DNA from: Opisthocomus hoazin
Lineage: Eukaryota > Chordata > Aves > Opisthocomiformes > Opisthocomidae
Assembly: GCF_030867145.1 (NCBI RefSeq)
Contig: NC_134428.1
Location: 18,765,537-18,829,536, forward strand
Length of the DNA: 64,000 nucleotides
Reading direction: 5' to 3'
Shown here: piece after piece, positions 19,201 to 33,468 of the stretch
How the letters are laid out: each line of letters starts with the position of its first letter
Position numbering within the stretch: position 1 is the stretch's first letter
Notes under the pieces: model-generated
What the model was told of the DNA's origin: nothing
Seen by the model: only the letters and a program-made list of their open reading frames with translations
Database searches by the model: none
Translations under genes and position numbers: made by a program

Positions 19201-22200
19201 GATTTGATTCCTTTAAACAACCTGGAAAGCTGTTTTTGCTGTACATAGCTGTACTCAGCATCTTCCAGACTGAATTAATACCTGCTTGGGCAGGGTTGCA
19301 GCAGACAGGGGAGACCATGCAAACCCTTCCCTGGCACAGCCGGGCATCTGCTAGTGCAAGGGGAGGTCTCCAGACCTTTGGCAGTAACTTCGGCTGGAGA
19401 GTCACAGCAAAACATACTCCATGGCAAATTGCTTGAAACCCTGCAGAACTCATCTGACGTGCTCTGCCCTTTCCCAGCCTCCCAATTCCACGTTGAATTT
19501 GTCCAGGGAGCAAACCAGCTCCAGAAAGGCCCAGGCAGGATTTGGAAATGGGGAAACCAGAATCTACCTTTGGCACCTTTTGTGCTCAGTGTTTGACACT
19601 ACCTGACAACTCTTCATTGGTCAGGCTAGTGGAGCAAATGAGAGGAGGGAAGCTTAACAGTCAGGGAGATGTGATAGCGGTAAATAAAGCCTGATCAGCT
19701 GCAATTATTTTATTTATTTGTGGCTCTGCATCTTCATTTCTGAAATAATTGGTCATAAAGTATGGCAGAGGAAGCCAAATCTATTTATAAATCCTATGGA
19801 CCAGTGTAGATTCCTTTGTTACTTCCAAATGCATCATAGAAAAAGAGAGTATTTGCTAAAACTCCAGGGAAGATTTAATATATTTGCAATGTATCTTACA
19901 GTTAATGTGTAGTTTTATTTAGCTCATAACAATTCAATCATACAAAATTATTACCATATGGGACAGGAAAAAAATAGCAACCTCCCCTTCTCCCATGATT
20001 GGTGTGTCAAACTGTGCTAGTATTGTAGAGCATAATAAAATTTATTTACATGATCGCTGATATCTGCAGTCGCAACTTTCTGTATGACTTACCAGGTAGG
20101 GATGGTGTAGGGCCATAAATTTCAAAGGGTTTTGGCTTATTTGTCCAAAAGGAACATGCACTTTATAGTTTTATTTGTTTTTCCTTTGTTTCTGCTAGCT
20201 GTTGGAGTTAAATAGCTGGCTCAGCAACAAAACCAACACACTATTTTTTTCTTCCAAAGACTTTATTCTTGAAGGGGGAGATTCTATGCCAGCCAGAGTC
20301 AGTGTTAAGATTCCTATTGCAGATGCTGGTGCCAGGATTTTGAGAGAGGTTTTTACAGTTCCTTACGGAAAAGCCATATGGGATCGAATAGAAAATGATA
20401 CCTTGCTATTGGAGTTGTGAGAAAAGTGTGCTGTGGTATGTGTTTAGGAATGACATCTCTCATTCCCAGTTTTATAGACTGCTTTGCAGAAATGTGTAGA
20501 AGGGGTATTCGTTATAAAATCCTTGAGGTTTATTTGTTCCATTCAAAGAAACACTAGAGTATCTAGTGAACTCACTCTTGACTGAACTGAGATAAAAGCC
20601 AGTTCTGTTCCAGTTTTAGATTTTGCCTGATATTTTTGACATCTTTTTTCTTTTCTTCTGTTTTTACAAGTCACAGTACAGGATTGGAAAGAGCCACATG
20701 GCTGTTTCTTTCAGTAGCTGAAGTTCACAGTTAAAGTCTTTACTAAAGTAGCACCAATTAGCATCGGGGTGATAGCAGGCCATGAATCACAGCTGATGGT
20801 CTCACAAAATCCCATTCGTTAACTGATCAAACACTGCTGACCGCGTTGTTTGCACCTTTTGGCCCTGCTGTCCGTCCTGAAACCGGCTGCTGTAGAAGTC
20901 GTGCCACCCACTGGGAGCATCTGCTGGTTCCTGCAGCCCTCAGGGACACGACCCATCCCAGTGATCACGGTCTAGGGTAGACCTAGTGCTCTACAGAAAT
21001 AAACCTAGCACGCCTTGCATCTTCTCTAACATTGCTGTAGCATGTCTTTTGGCTCAGAGTCACGGGCCCTGTTAGCTGGGCTGAAATCTACTAGCCAAGG
21101 TCATGGGGAAGATAATATTTTTGTTTCAATTGGCAAAGCACAGCTTTTTACTGGCTTTGAAGTGTCCTACTTATAGCGACAAAGGATTAGCAACATTCTT
21201 TTAGTTTCTCTTTGATTTCCATTTAGGGTTGCTCAACAAATAGTGCATCTTTTGATAGGGATATTAAATAGGCCAAACAATCCCCGTAATACAAACAACT
21301 GTTAATCGCTTTCATTTCCTGCAGTAATATTCCCTTTCCGAAGCTGCGGTGTGACTGTTGTACCTGCGAAATGCAGCCTCCAGGCCTGATTAGCATATCA
21401 ATTAGGCTGGTGTAATTCTTCTGAGTTGGTAGCATTGCTTCCAAGTTCGAGGAGTTGAAATGAACTTCAGAATCAGGGCCACGGAAAGATTGCTTTCCTT
21501 ATTACATTGCGTATCGTGCTGTTTTGAGGAAATACATTTTGCAAACCTGTTGCATTTCAGCTGGCAGGCATCCAGTATAAACATACTGTTATAAGTCAAC
21601 ATAGCAATTAAATCAAATTGCAATGTTTTCTCTGAGCAGCTAGAGAAGTGAGATATGCATACAGTAGCTGCTGTGCTAGAAGCCTTCCAGGATTAACACT
21701 TCGGCACGCTGGAATGTGCTGCGCGAAACCCGACCGAGCAGCCCCTGGTCAAAGTCCAGACCCAGCCGCTGTGTTTTGTCACTCGGCTTTTGTGTGACTG
21801 CTGCGGTCACTGGAGAACGCTGGTGCTGCGCAAGGTGTGTTGCTAGAGACCTAAGGTGGAATAAACTGGTCAGAAAGGTTGAAGCTGGTAATCCCGGCGT
21901 TCAGTTTGTAGAGGTGTATTTTAAAATCGCAGGGGGTGCCATGCTGTTACATCATGAAGAAGAAATACTTTCTTTGCTGCTGGACGTAACAATCAGTAAT
22001 CAGATATTCTGTGGACCTCATCCATAAGATTTTGGGCTTTTTAAAGGTATTCGAATCCTTACCTACCAAATCCCTACTGAAACACTTACCTGCGTGAGAC
22101 TGACAGGCAGATTTGATTGTACTTACATCAGGAATAAATCTGGAGTAAACTGGATGAATTGTGTCGCTTGATATTTAAAGTACATGAGATCTGAATGTGG

Positions 22201-25200
22201 TCCTAAATAAGAATAGTAGAGGTTGCCATGTAGTATTTTAGTTCTTTAACTTTTGGTATATTATGCATGAACTGTTTTTCTCTTGTATAACTAATCCCGT
22301 TCATCACATCAGACTTCTTCAGTATTTCAATGCAAATTGTGTTTTAGGACTCAGCAGTGCCCCTCGTACAAATCTCATTTATGCAGATTGGAAAATTTGT
22401 GTTGACTTCAAGGGGAGCTGGAGCAGGATTGAGACTGACTGACGGCCCTGGACAGCAATGCAATCCAGCCTTCTGTCCGTCACTGCGCACTGCGTTTCCC
22501 CTTGCCACAGCTCAGCAACTGCTGGCTGAAATATTGATCAATCCCATCCAGCCCAGGAGAAATTTGTTCTCAAATTCCGCAAGCTTGTTTATGAAATGAC
22601 CCCAGAGTCAAAGTCTGCAAAGTCCAGGTAGCTCAAAGGTTGTCCATTTAGATTAGGATCTGCAGGGATCCGTGACAGCAGCGTTTCACCATGCTGGCAG
22701 CCAGGAAGGGGAAAATCCTCTTTCCCTCTTTTTCGGCACCAGCTCCATAGTGCTGTCCCAAGCCAAGGTGCCCTGTGTTATCCCCTCCTGGAGCCAGGCA
22801 GGAGCTGCTCTGAGCCAGGATGGGACAATAAGAGTCCCTGCGATGGGAGGGAGCAGACTCCAGCAAAACCAGGGCTGTTTTACTGGATGTCACCACACCC
22901 ATGGGGTTCAGCCCCATGCCACTTCCTGGCACTGGGAAGCTCCCCAAAATCCCTCTCACCTGGTGTCCCCGCAGCATGTCCAGCTTCTGGCAGGAGAAGA
23001 CTTCACTCTGCAGCTCACAGAAACATCAGCCCCACAGTCTCTGTGCCTGGGGCTTTTTGCACAAATAATCCAACCCTTGCATTTTAATTCAGCTCGTTTG
23101 TTGTGGTTTCTCCAGCAGGTAATAACACGATGCTCAATATCTGGTTTTGTTCTTGTCATACGCAGACACAAAAGGTACTGACTGCACCTACCCCTTATCG
23201 CCTTTTTAGGGGAGAGCTGAGTGGGCAGTCGTATTTTACAGTAGTGAAATGTCTCTACTTGATTAGCCACCTTCTGTCTAAGTGCTTATAGAATCTTGCT
23301 AATTAGTCTTTGGGAACAAAGACATTTTTTACATGTTATCACAGTGTATTAGGAAAGAAACATCTTCAGTGTCTGATTTTAATCAAGCTACTTCTTCATT
23401 ATAATTTTCTACATACCAAGAAATGCAGTCTTGTGGCTTTGTCTTTTAATCAGAGACCCACTTTCAGTTCCTCAGTTTCTTGTTTCACACATTTTACCCT
23501 GTATCAGCTGTGCAGAAAAGCAGCAAACGTTATCAAGGGAAGAGCTGGCGTGAAATGCATAACCTGTAATTTACTGCTAAGTAACAGGGCTTGACACACT
23601 GGGGACTCCTTGGTGTAGCAGTGAGGTAAGATGTCCTTAGTAAATCAAAGCAAAAAAATGTGTCCAAAATGTTTTCAGTGGGATATGCAGATATTGCTAC
23701 CCTGAAATATTTCATGGGAATTTGTCTCCATTTCTCTACAATTTGTAATCCTTAAACTAGGCTCAAGAGACTGAAATTCAGGGAGGGAAAATGATTTGTG
23801 CAAGTCTTGTGGTGTAAACCAGAGGCTGAAGCTGTTTTCTCTCTGGAGCAGCATGCACGGGTTTGTCCTGGAGACAAGTTGTACCACGCTCATCTGCCCC
23901 CTTGCGAGGAGTTATTTTGGGAGGTTTTATGGAGCTCCGTTCCTTCCCCTCTGCCCCGGTCCGCATCTCACGCAGGGATAGCTCTGGGGATCCCCACCGC
24001 TTTGGAGGATGCAGATGGGGATTTGCCCACTGGCGACAAGATTTGTTTGAAGTGCATTTGCTCTTCTAGCATCCAGCTCGTTAAAGCCCTCAACATTTCT
24101 GCAGGTTTCTTGAGTTAGGGCTGCTGGCTAGCGGAAGGGGCAGGAGATGAGCAGCAGTGCAATGGGTCGGATCAAACAGCATGTCTACTGGCTGAGGACC
24201 CACGTCCGACTTTGCTGGAGGGCACGGGTTCAGGCGACACAGTCCTGTGGTCAGTGAGGATGCGAAGGCTGGGTGACCTTTGGGAGGGACCCACACTGAA
24301 GTAACAGTATCTTGCAGGTCGAGACAGGAAGGTTTTGGCAAAGCAGAGAGGCTTAGGAGGGAGCATGCAGCGCACGTCCAAATTATGCCCGTGGCACAGT
24401 GCTATTGGTGACTCACTGCTGTAAACAAACAAAAAAAGTGTGTTTAAAATAGCCATTATAGCTGTTAATAACACAGCTTTAGGACACGCTGGACATTTCT
24501 GATTTTTTTTTTTTTATTTTTCGTGTCTGGTTCAATAGTGTTAGTACTTTTCTTGTTACAGTTTTCCACCCTGCTGTAAGGTTCTGCATGTGGGTAAATA
24601 GAAGTAAAGCCTGAAAGACTCATTTGCATGTGAAGAAGTAGCAGAAACCCAGAGTAAATAGCATCTGCAAATGTGTGGGAGCTGAAGAGTAGGGGGACAG
24701 CAAAACTGTTGTAAATAGAAGCAGTTTAAAGTGCTGGATTATGCGCTATGGATAATAAAATACCCCAAGCCAGCACATAAGCCAGATACTGTTCTCAGCA
24801 GCAGCATCCAACTGATCCTGTTAGCACTTCAACCCCCTTTTGTAAACTTTGCTAATCGGTGGTCCAAATTCTTCATGCAGGGGTGGCCACCCGGCCAGAG
24901 GACAAAAAACACTATGGCCGTGCCTGGAGACCTGTAACAGCAAAAATGTTTCACACAGACTGCAGATACACGCTGTATATGGATCTTGAAATGCTTTGAT
25001 AAGCTGGCATGAAGCAACAAAAGAAATGAGGATGTTAAATTAATTTGTAGATTTACGGGGAAATCTAGCAGTGATTATTATTCTTTTCTTTAGTTTTCAT
25101 GATGACTGACTTGTGTTTTGGTTGATTCTATCTCATGATAACACAAGAAGAGAATTTCGACCCAGCATATTTGTGTCTCCCTGTATTTTATGCTTGTTTG

Positions 25201-27092
25201 AATCACTGCGATATGATAATCCGGCCAAAATTTTCAAACAAACCTCTTTTGCATCTGATTCTTTAGGCGTTTATTAAGCAGAAAATCTGATTCCTGGGGC
25301 GTAAAACCCAGAGGTTTTTCAGCCTTTCATGTTGCAAGCTGAGGTTTTGTGTCAGGGCCCGGAGTGAGCCTCAGCCAGGAGGAGGGGAGAGTGATGCTGT
25401 GGTTCGAATGCCAGCTCTGCCTCCTGGGGCTGATGATGGCAGACAGCTTAAAGCAAAATCCTGTTTTTCTCCGTAACATGGAGAAGGATGGGGTGCAATG
25501 AGGAGGGCTCGCGCCAGCCCTGGACAAGTTGGGGACAGCAGCTGTCCCCTTCGGCACATGGACCCAGTCCCACCGCAAGCCACCTCCCCTCCACAGCAGC
25601 AACCAGTCTGACATCCCAGGGCGCTGACCCCCTCCAGACAGGGTGCCCCAGGAGCGCAGAGCCTGCTTTCCTCATTACCTGCCTAATTTCCCTATTCCCA
25701 GAGCCAGCTCTCAGTTGAAACCATCTTTTTTGCAGCCTCCTGACCCCAGGTACAAGAGCCGGGTAACTGGAAATTTAGCCCCCAACATGCCCTTTTTTGC
25801 TCTGCCTGACCTACTTGTCACTGCCCATGGGGAGCCGCGGGGGTTGCTGCTCCTCCCATGCCTTTGCTTCGGAGAGTCGAGCTTTTGTGCTGCTGATTGT
25901 ATCACGGTGCCTCGAAGTTATCTTGGCGTGTGCTGGATGTTTTGGTACAGAAGCTGCTTTTTAGGTGCTTCTGTAGCGCTCTGGGCACTGATGCTTCACC
26001 TGAAGCCACAGCAAAGCCTCCGCTGTTGTGCAGTCGTACTTCTGGGCAGCGCCGATCCAGAGCGAGTCCATCGTTCCGGGCGCTGGGAGCACAGCCGGGT
26101 CCTGCTCTGTCAGCAGTCAGCAAGGCCATGCAGAAGAGATGGGTTTTGCAACATATCCAGGCCACCTATTCAAATCCAGGCTCTTTTGGCACCCGTGAAA
26201 TTGTCTGACAACTTGTGAGCAGGCACCGTGCCATGCAAGCAGATGGGCACAAACGTCCCAGCAGCCAAGAGCCTGGGATGCTCATCTGGCAGAGGGGAGC
26301 GAGAGCAGAGCTCCTCAGTGCTCGTGTCCAACTGCCTGTCCCTCCTGAAGTCACCCTGGGAAGAGCGGGCACGGCGATGGGGTGTCTGGTCTGGGCATAG
26401 GGTGTTTCCCAGCAGAGATGATACCCTCCACACTCTCCCCCTGGTTTCTGCTACTCCATCACTGAGGACAGAGTAGTTTCTGAGATGCTTTCGGCCAGAG
26501 CTCCCCATTTTGTTCCAGACAACCAGCACCTGGCACTGTCCTGTGTCCTCAGAAACTCACCTTGAAGGCAACAGCACAGCAATTTTTTTTTAACTGCCTC
26601 TGCTCGGTGGTTTCCTGTGAGAGGCTGGCCCTTACCAGCAGTGAATCCTGAGATAAAAGGATTAAAACATCTTCTTCAGAGCTTCACAGAAATTGTCACA
26701 AGGGCTTTCTTTAAAACATAACTCCAGGGAAGGCCTTAATGCTTATCACCCCAAGGGGCAGCTTTTCTCACATAGGCATGCACTTCATGATGATTGACAC
26801 ATCATTAATTAACTGTTATTAATTAACCCCCTAATCTGAGGGGATGGGGGGAGGAATTCCTTGCAGGCCTGGATCCTGTCATTTCTTTGGACATACGAGT
26901 CCCCTGTTCTGCTGCACTCCCAAACCCATCTGTCTTTGGGACTGAAGAAGCTCCTAAAATAGGCAGGACTAATGAACAACCTGCTATAGCCCCCCTTCAA
27001 CCACCTTCATTTGCTGACAGCCGCAGCTCAAACACAATTTGCAGGAGCGAGACTATTTGTATCTATTACTCTGAGTTTATAGGAAGAGAAAT

Positions 27093-27106
27093 GGGGGGGG
27101 GGGGGG
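27093..27106. repeat. G14 homopolymer
   Basis: Fourteen consecutive G in intron 3. It is likely length-polymorphic and error-prone. Confidence 0.9.
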
Positions 27107-28190
27107 AAATTGGTTGTTGCCTTTCAGCCTCTCCTTGTTCCCGTAGGATTTGATGCTGTGAAGGACACGGGATCCGTCTGTGAAATAACGCTGGCTCTGT
27201 GTGTGGATGGTCACATACCTCCTTTTAGGCTAGCCGTCCTGCAAAGGTTTCTGCCCAAAGTTAGGATAGAAAACCATTCTTGCTTCTCCGGTTTAGCTCC
27301 GGCATGATGCCCTCCCCGCTACACTCCGTAGCCCAAGCTGTGCTGAAGTGTCGAGCTGCACCCAGAACAGCAGCAGAAGGGACATATTCTTCCCGTGCTG
27401 TCTTCAGCTGAGCTTTGCTGGTGTCCTTGAAGACTTTATTTTGCTCTAATCATCTAGAGCCAGTCCGTATCTTCTGCCAGTTCTGCCTGGTGGCCTCTAG
27501 CAATCTCATATGTCAGCCAGCAGCATGATTATAGCTTTATTTGACTTACTTTGTCTGCATTTGCCTTTCAAGGAGCAACAATGCAGCAATTCTGTAGACT
27601 AAATGTGCCATAAGAAAGGAAATTGTCCTGTTTACCCACAAACACCAGATTCTTGGGATGATGCCAATCTCGATAAGACATCAGTGGTGCTGATAAACCA
27701 ATAGTCATAATCACTGCTCAATGTTTTGCTGATGTTTTGGCAAGGTTTTGTGTCCAATATTGTTGATCCTACGCTTTTCCTATTATGTGCTGCATCCTTT
27801 GGCAGGAGAAAGACCTTCTCAGGGATCAGAATGGTACCTATGTTGCAGGAGGTGCCTAAAATACATTATGTTTGGCATGGCTCGCTCCTTTTATTCAGGG
27901 TCGTATATCAGGGTTCATCCCTCCCGTGCAATTTCAGGCAGAGCAGTATTAATCCTGCCATTTTTGCATCCCTGCAGTTGGGAACGGCCTCACATTGCTG
28001 ACATCTGAATTACATTTTTAACAACAATTTCCTTTGTTATATAAAATGAAGCCAAAACAAACACTGGTGTTGGAGGCTCACTTTCTGGTTTAAATAACAC
28101 AGACCTTTAAATGGATGAGGGCTATGAATCATTTTTGTGTAGATACTGGTTTTTGGTTGTTTACTTGCTTGTTTGTGAAAGATTTTGTTC

Positions 28191-28211
28191 TTTTTTTTTT
28201 TTTTTTTTTTT
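28191..28211. repeat. T21 homopolymer
   Basis: Twenty-one consecutive T. No retrocopy body or target-site duplication could be recognised next to it. Confidence 0.9.
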
Positions 28212-29063
28212 CCTGGCGATGTAAGTCTATCACTCTTGATGCAGTAGGACAGTTTGGAAAAACTCGCTGGTCCCTCTTACCTAACTGTACTGTCATTGGA
28301 TTATTGGATTCTCTCTTCTCTCCCCCTAAAAATTCACTCACTAAAAGGGTGAAATTACAGTGTATTGAATTGCCTGGTATTGCACTGATCCTTAAGTGCA
28401 ATATCTTCTAGATTTTAGTAGCTACGGGGCTTGAAACTATTTTGGTGTTACCAAAGACATTTAATATCTGTGAACTTACGGAAGGTATTTTCTGGCACTC
28501 AGCAATGACTCCAAAGCCCCAAAGAATTACACTCAACAGCCCCAAATTTCAAAGCCTGACATCACCGTGAGCAAGGAATACAAATCCATCAACAGGAGCA
28601 GGATTTTAATTGCTTTTGAATGATTCTATAGAAATCTAAAATTGCTTTGTGGGCTGAGAAAAAAAATCCCCACTTTTATCTGGGAAGAGGTTTTAATTCT
28701 GGTGAATAAAATAAGTGGCTGCTGTAATAATACAAGATTTTTTCCCTCTGACTGTGTAGCTGTTCCTTCAGCCCCTGCCTGCTGGGGTTTATCCTTGAGC
28801 AGTGAGACACTGGAGTTCATCAGATATTATATGTGGCAATTGCCAAACCAGGAGAGGCTCTTTGGTGGCTGGAAGATTTGTGCTTCTATTACGTTAGCTG
28901 TTAAGAAATGAGACCACCTGCATTCTTTTGCAATGTGACCTTCTCTAGCTGATCATATGCTGTATTTTCTCTGTGATCTGATCTGATTTTAAGGGTAATC
29001 AAAAGGCCAACAGTGCTTTAAAACCCAATAATACCTTGACTCTTACTTTACAGTTTTCTTTCC

Positions 29064-29083
29064 TTTTTTTTTTTTTTTTTTTT
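29064..29083. repeat. T20 homopolymer
   Basis: Twenty consecutive T in intron 3, preceded by a short pyrimidine-rich stretch. Confidence 0.9.
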
Positions 29084-30361
29084 ATGAAAGGAACGAAAAC
29101 CATTGCAGACATTCCTACATCTGGCTTAACTTCTGGTTAAATGCATGCTCAGGGAGTGCTGGAAAATATTACTTCTCCTGTTTAGAGGAGAAGTAAATGA
29201 GTCACATTTTCCAAAATAGTTTTCAAGGAAAGGGGTATCAGAAGTTGTTTGTATTTTCCTATTTAATAGATCTGGTGAGTACTTAAAAATGCGACATCAC
29301 AAGAGAAACACCACCAGAGTGAGTATTTCCATTGCCTTGGCAAATGGCAAAAGCCTTTACAGCTGGCGTGTATGGAGGGAGCGTGCATCGCCGAGCCCGC
29401 CGGTGCAGGCTCTGATGGTCCCTTCCCTCTGTCCTGCGTGGGGTCAGATGCTGAGGCCGTCCCTTGGAGTGGGGTGCGGAGGGAGCCAGGCATTCTCCGG
29501 GTGAGAGGGGTGGGGGGCAGCAGCAGCATGTCCCCTGCCTGGGCGGGTGTGCAGGCAGAGCAGGCGGCTTCTCCCCCTCCTTCGCCCCCTCTAAGAGGGG
29601 TCATGTTGATCGTCAGGGTCTGGGGCTGTCGGGTCCCTGCGGGCGCCGTGGAAGGACCCTCCTGGGATTCGGAGGGAATCAGATCTGGCCTCTCAGCTTA
29701 TATCAGCATTTCGTGTTTGTGAATCAGCTGGAGGAATCCACTTCCCCTGACCTAAAATATTCAGGATGCTCGAGGGAGGAATCACAGGACAGGAGCCATT
29801 CAGGGCCCCCAACCTGGAGACTACAGTGGAGCCTGTCCCATCTCCTGCCCCTCCACGTGGCTCCTCGCCACAGAAACCCTGTCTGAAACCCTGAACGAGC
29901 CTCAGCCCAGGCCAGGGCACGAAAAAGGCCCAGTATCCCCCATCTCCACCCAAACCGCAGCGCTGATGGAGCTAAACCTTTCCAAAGGCTCTCAAGGACA
30001 TTGGCAGGCATCTCTCAAGCAGAGCTGTATTAGCATCTGATACTGGTCAGCAATAACATTTCCTTAATCTGGTGTTAAATTTGTTATTGGGCTTGTTTTA
30101 GGAAGGAAAAAAAAAAAGACAATCAAGTATTTTATATTGTAGTTAGCATTAAACTTACAAAAAGGTGGTTGGTTGCAGCATCTGAAATTCTGCACTGATA
30201 CTTTTCCTGTCATCTGAAGCATGTTGATACTAACATGTCTTAAAGTACAGCAAACCTTTTTAATGAGGACTTTAAAATATTTTAAATTATTTTCAGAAAT
30301 AAACTCAGCCATAATTGTATTTTTGAAGGACAATTATTTTGTCCTTTCTTGCATAACTATG

Positions 30362-30385
30362 CATTTTAAAATACATTTTAAAATA
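30362..30385. repeat. Two perfect 12-bp tandem copies
   Basis: The unit CATTTTAAAATA occurs twice head to tail, each copy containing the palindrome ATTTTAAAAT. AT-rich surroundings. Confidence 0.85.
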
Positions 30386-33309
30386 ATTATTTTTAAATTG
30401 TTTTTCTTCAAATTGACCATAACAAACCAGACAAATCTCTTCAGGATTAATTTTCCACCTAGCTGAAGAAATTATCTATTGCTTTCTCCCTCCCACCTCG
30501 AAGCCGTGCTAGGATGGTTACCTGGATACCCTTCCTGTAAAGGATGTATGTGCTGGAGCAATTTAAATAGCCTGATTTGTCATCTAACTGCAGACATCAT
30601 TAGCAAAGCATTATTTGGCTGGAACATTGCAGGCTGAACATGGATAACTCCTCTGTGTTGAGGAGAGATTTAATTTAACCACCTTGTGACCAAATACTGC
30701 CTGCCTTGAGTGTGGAGCTGCAGCTCGTCTAGTGTGAGGAGTACGAGACGTATCTGGGTGGGAAATTACTTTGCTATGGTGTGTAGCTATTGGAAATGTA
30801 TTCCACCTCAGGATGAAAACAGGCTCTTTCAAATATGTTGTTTCAGAATCTACTGATTTGTTTATTTTGGGGCAAGGAGATAGTTTTCGTACAACGGGGA
30901 AGAGGGAAGGGAAGGAAATACAAGCCTGGCTTTTGCTTTTCTCCCTGTAACTTTTCTCCTTGTCGCAATCCCCGTTTCATTTTATTTCTCTGGTTATTGT
31001 CTCTATTTTTAAAATGGCAATTCTATCGGGATGGAAGGACCCTTATAAGCAGGTTTTTAAAAACAAGGTGGTTAAATTACGATGATGACTTGAAATTAAT
31101 TTTACTGCACATGATAGTGAGTATAGCAGAAAATAGTGGCTTCCTGGATAAATCCTGCATGTCAGAAGGCAGAAAGAGTGATTTCCCTGGAATCTGACTA
31201 TGGAGCGTGGTCGGGGAGGTAGTCTGTGCGTAACAAGAAGGAACAAGTAAAAACAAATCAGAGCTTTAAAAAGAACATTTTGCTAGTTCTCAGATCATTT
31301 TTTAGGTCTGGACTTAACCTAACATACCATTTTAAGACTTTAACCAAAAGCAGGTTATTTATTAGTGATTCCAATATGATGTGGAAAACTCAGCCAGAGT
31401 CTGGAGATTTTGTCAGGCAGGTTCAACAGACCTGCATCCTCCCATCTAAGCTAACTCTGCAGCTCTGGCTGGATTGCAGGAGCGCCACAATTGCACAGCT
31501 GCCAATTACGTATTCCTGAGCATCCTTCTTGGCAAATCAACTCCCAAATCATATTCAGGAATCATAGCCTTAAATGAGGTGCGGTTGCAAAATATTCTGC
31601 TGATCTATGGTGCAAATCCTTTTCCTTTAGTTGTAATTGATGTTACAAAATATTTTATGGCTTCTGTCATTAGTATTTCCAATTGGGTCAATCTACAATT
31701 TATTTCATGCTGTAAAAGTGCTAAGAATTTGCTACTGATTAGCAGCAACAGTAGGGCATGTTTCTAGATTTATCAACATGGGATATTTTTGGGTAGGTAA
31801 GGAGTCTTTTGTCTTTGAATTAAAATATGTCTAGACACTCTTTTTTGTTACAAATCTAGCAAAGTGAAGATACTTTTGAGGTAGTAATTAAATTCTTCCA
31901 GTGACTGACATACAGTCTACTATGCACAAGGCTTCAGTGTAATGAATATTTTTATTTCCAGGAAATCTACAGTATTTTCCTTGCTGTTTGTAGGACTCAG
32001 CATATAAATAATGCAGACCATGCTGTGCTGCTTTTTGGTTCATCCCAGGAAATTATGCCATTAAAAATGCCACGGTCCTTTCAGGCACGTGCAGACACAG
32101 CAGGTAAAGAGAATATTCATGTGATGAACGGTGACAGAAGCAGCATCAGCTGATACATAACCTTGCAAAGCACACCTCAGATGATGAAATTGCTTGCAGT
32201 AATTATAGCGTGGAATGAGACTGTTGTTTAACTTGACATCATGGCAGTCAAACTGTGATCCGTTGAAGTGGGCTCTGAATGTGTAACCCAGGGTTAGGAC
32301 TCAAAATAAGGCGAAGTGAAATGAACAGCTCTGGAGCCTGCCCTGCCACCCCAAACACATGCAGACGATAAGCCTGATGAAAATGAAACTTCATTTGAGC
32401 AGTTTTGGAGATAAAAGGTCCCCATAAATTCTTCACAGACTTCTTGCTGTTTGTGTGCACATGTTGCCATTTGAAATGGGCGATTTGAATGTTAAAAGAT
32501 CTCTGCAAAAACAGCAGTCGCTCTTGCAGTGTTCAGATCAGCTGGTGTATAAAAGCGCAGTCGTGTCCCTTTGCTCAGTAAGGTAAGAGCGTTTTGTACG
32601 TTTAAGAAGGAAAATTTACCATCTACCATTTGTAGGCATTACTTATGCATAAGCAGAGCTTCAGTACGTGTTGCAAATGAAAATCAAGTACATGATGTGC
32701 CTGGAAGGAGTTTATCTAACTATGGGCTGATCACATTTTGAACTAGAACTGACTTGGTTATTTTTAGTTAAATAAAGTTACAGTAGCAGTTGCTTTAAGA
32801 AAGTAGCAAGAAAATTCTCCTGCAATTCACAGACCTTTCTTGCTGGATCTTATTTCAACCCGTGACATCCCCACGCTGTGTCCCTGGAGGAGAAGCTGCA
32901 TCCCCGATGCCATGGGGCTGCCTGTCTAATCGCAGATCAATGAGTTGCAGCTCACAGCCGGATTTTCAACTCACACAAAGCAGCTTTGTGAGTCTTGGTG
33001 CCTTTCCTTCTTCCCTCCCAGCTGTGTGCAGAGCGGTCGAGTGGGTTTTGCCAGCTTGGAGCAACCCGCTTTGGTTTGGAAGTGGATCGTGTCTGCTCTC
33101 TGGCAACCCAGGTTATGTTTTCCCATCCCTCCAAGGTGGTACCCACGTGGAGTGCATGTGTTTGCCCGCTGGTTTTGGAAAAGATTAGTTTTCAGAGTTG
33201 GAATTACGTGTAACTGGTACAAAGGGACTTTGTACAGGCGTGATTTCAGCTGAGCACGAGGCTCGTGTGTGAAAAGCTTTTGCTGGATCTCCGAGAATAG
33301 TTCAAAAAG

Positions 33310-33468
33310 TCAAAGAATCTCACTGTCTTTGAAAAAAGCCTCAATGGCTTTCTCATCTTTATTTTCATGATAAAAATCAACAATTTCAGGCAGTTGCTCT
33401 TTGATGTGCCTGTAGAAAGAAGTTCCAGTAACTCTAGAGATGCAGATGTAAACCATAGCTACAGCACA
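33310..33468 (-). other. Possible antisense exon or remnant, 52 codons
   Basis: On the minus strand a frame opens at 33468, has ATG at 33456 and ends with TGA at 33310-33312. The peptide looks protein-like rather than random: SRVTGTSFYRHIKEQLPEIV, then DFYHENKDEKAIEAFFKDSE and IL-stop, with regular charged/hydrophobic alternation as in helices. A plausible splice acceptor (TTCTTTCTACAG) lies at its codon for Arg, so it could be a terminal exon from 33409 to 33310. I do not recognise the family. Alternatives are a decayed transposon or retrocopy piece, or chance. Confidence 0.2.

Noticed and set aside
20202..20420. 72-codon + frame that looks mildly protein-like
   Set aside because: Starts at a TTG right after a stop, has no ATG near its start and no family match. 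FAM20C has no exon expected here.
25385..25400. GGTTCGAATGCC, resembling a tRNA T-arm
   Set aside because: No matching acceptor stem, anticodon arm or A box at the right distance.
25643..26218. 191-codon + frame in intron 3
   Set aside because: Non-ATG start in a GC-rich patch, with no domain, repeats or splice structure. Judged chance.
28129..28260. T21 run as the poly(A) of an antisense retrocopy
   Set aside because: No coding body or flanking duplication seen, and CR1-driven birds rarely make poly(A) retrocopies.
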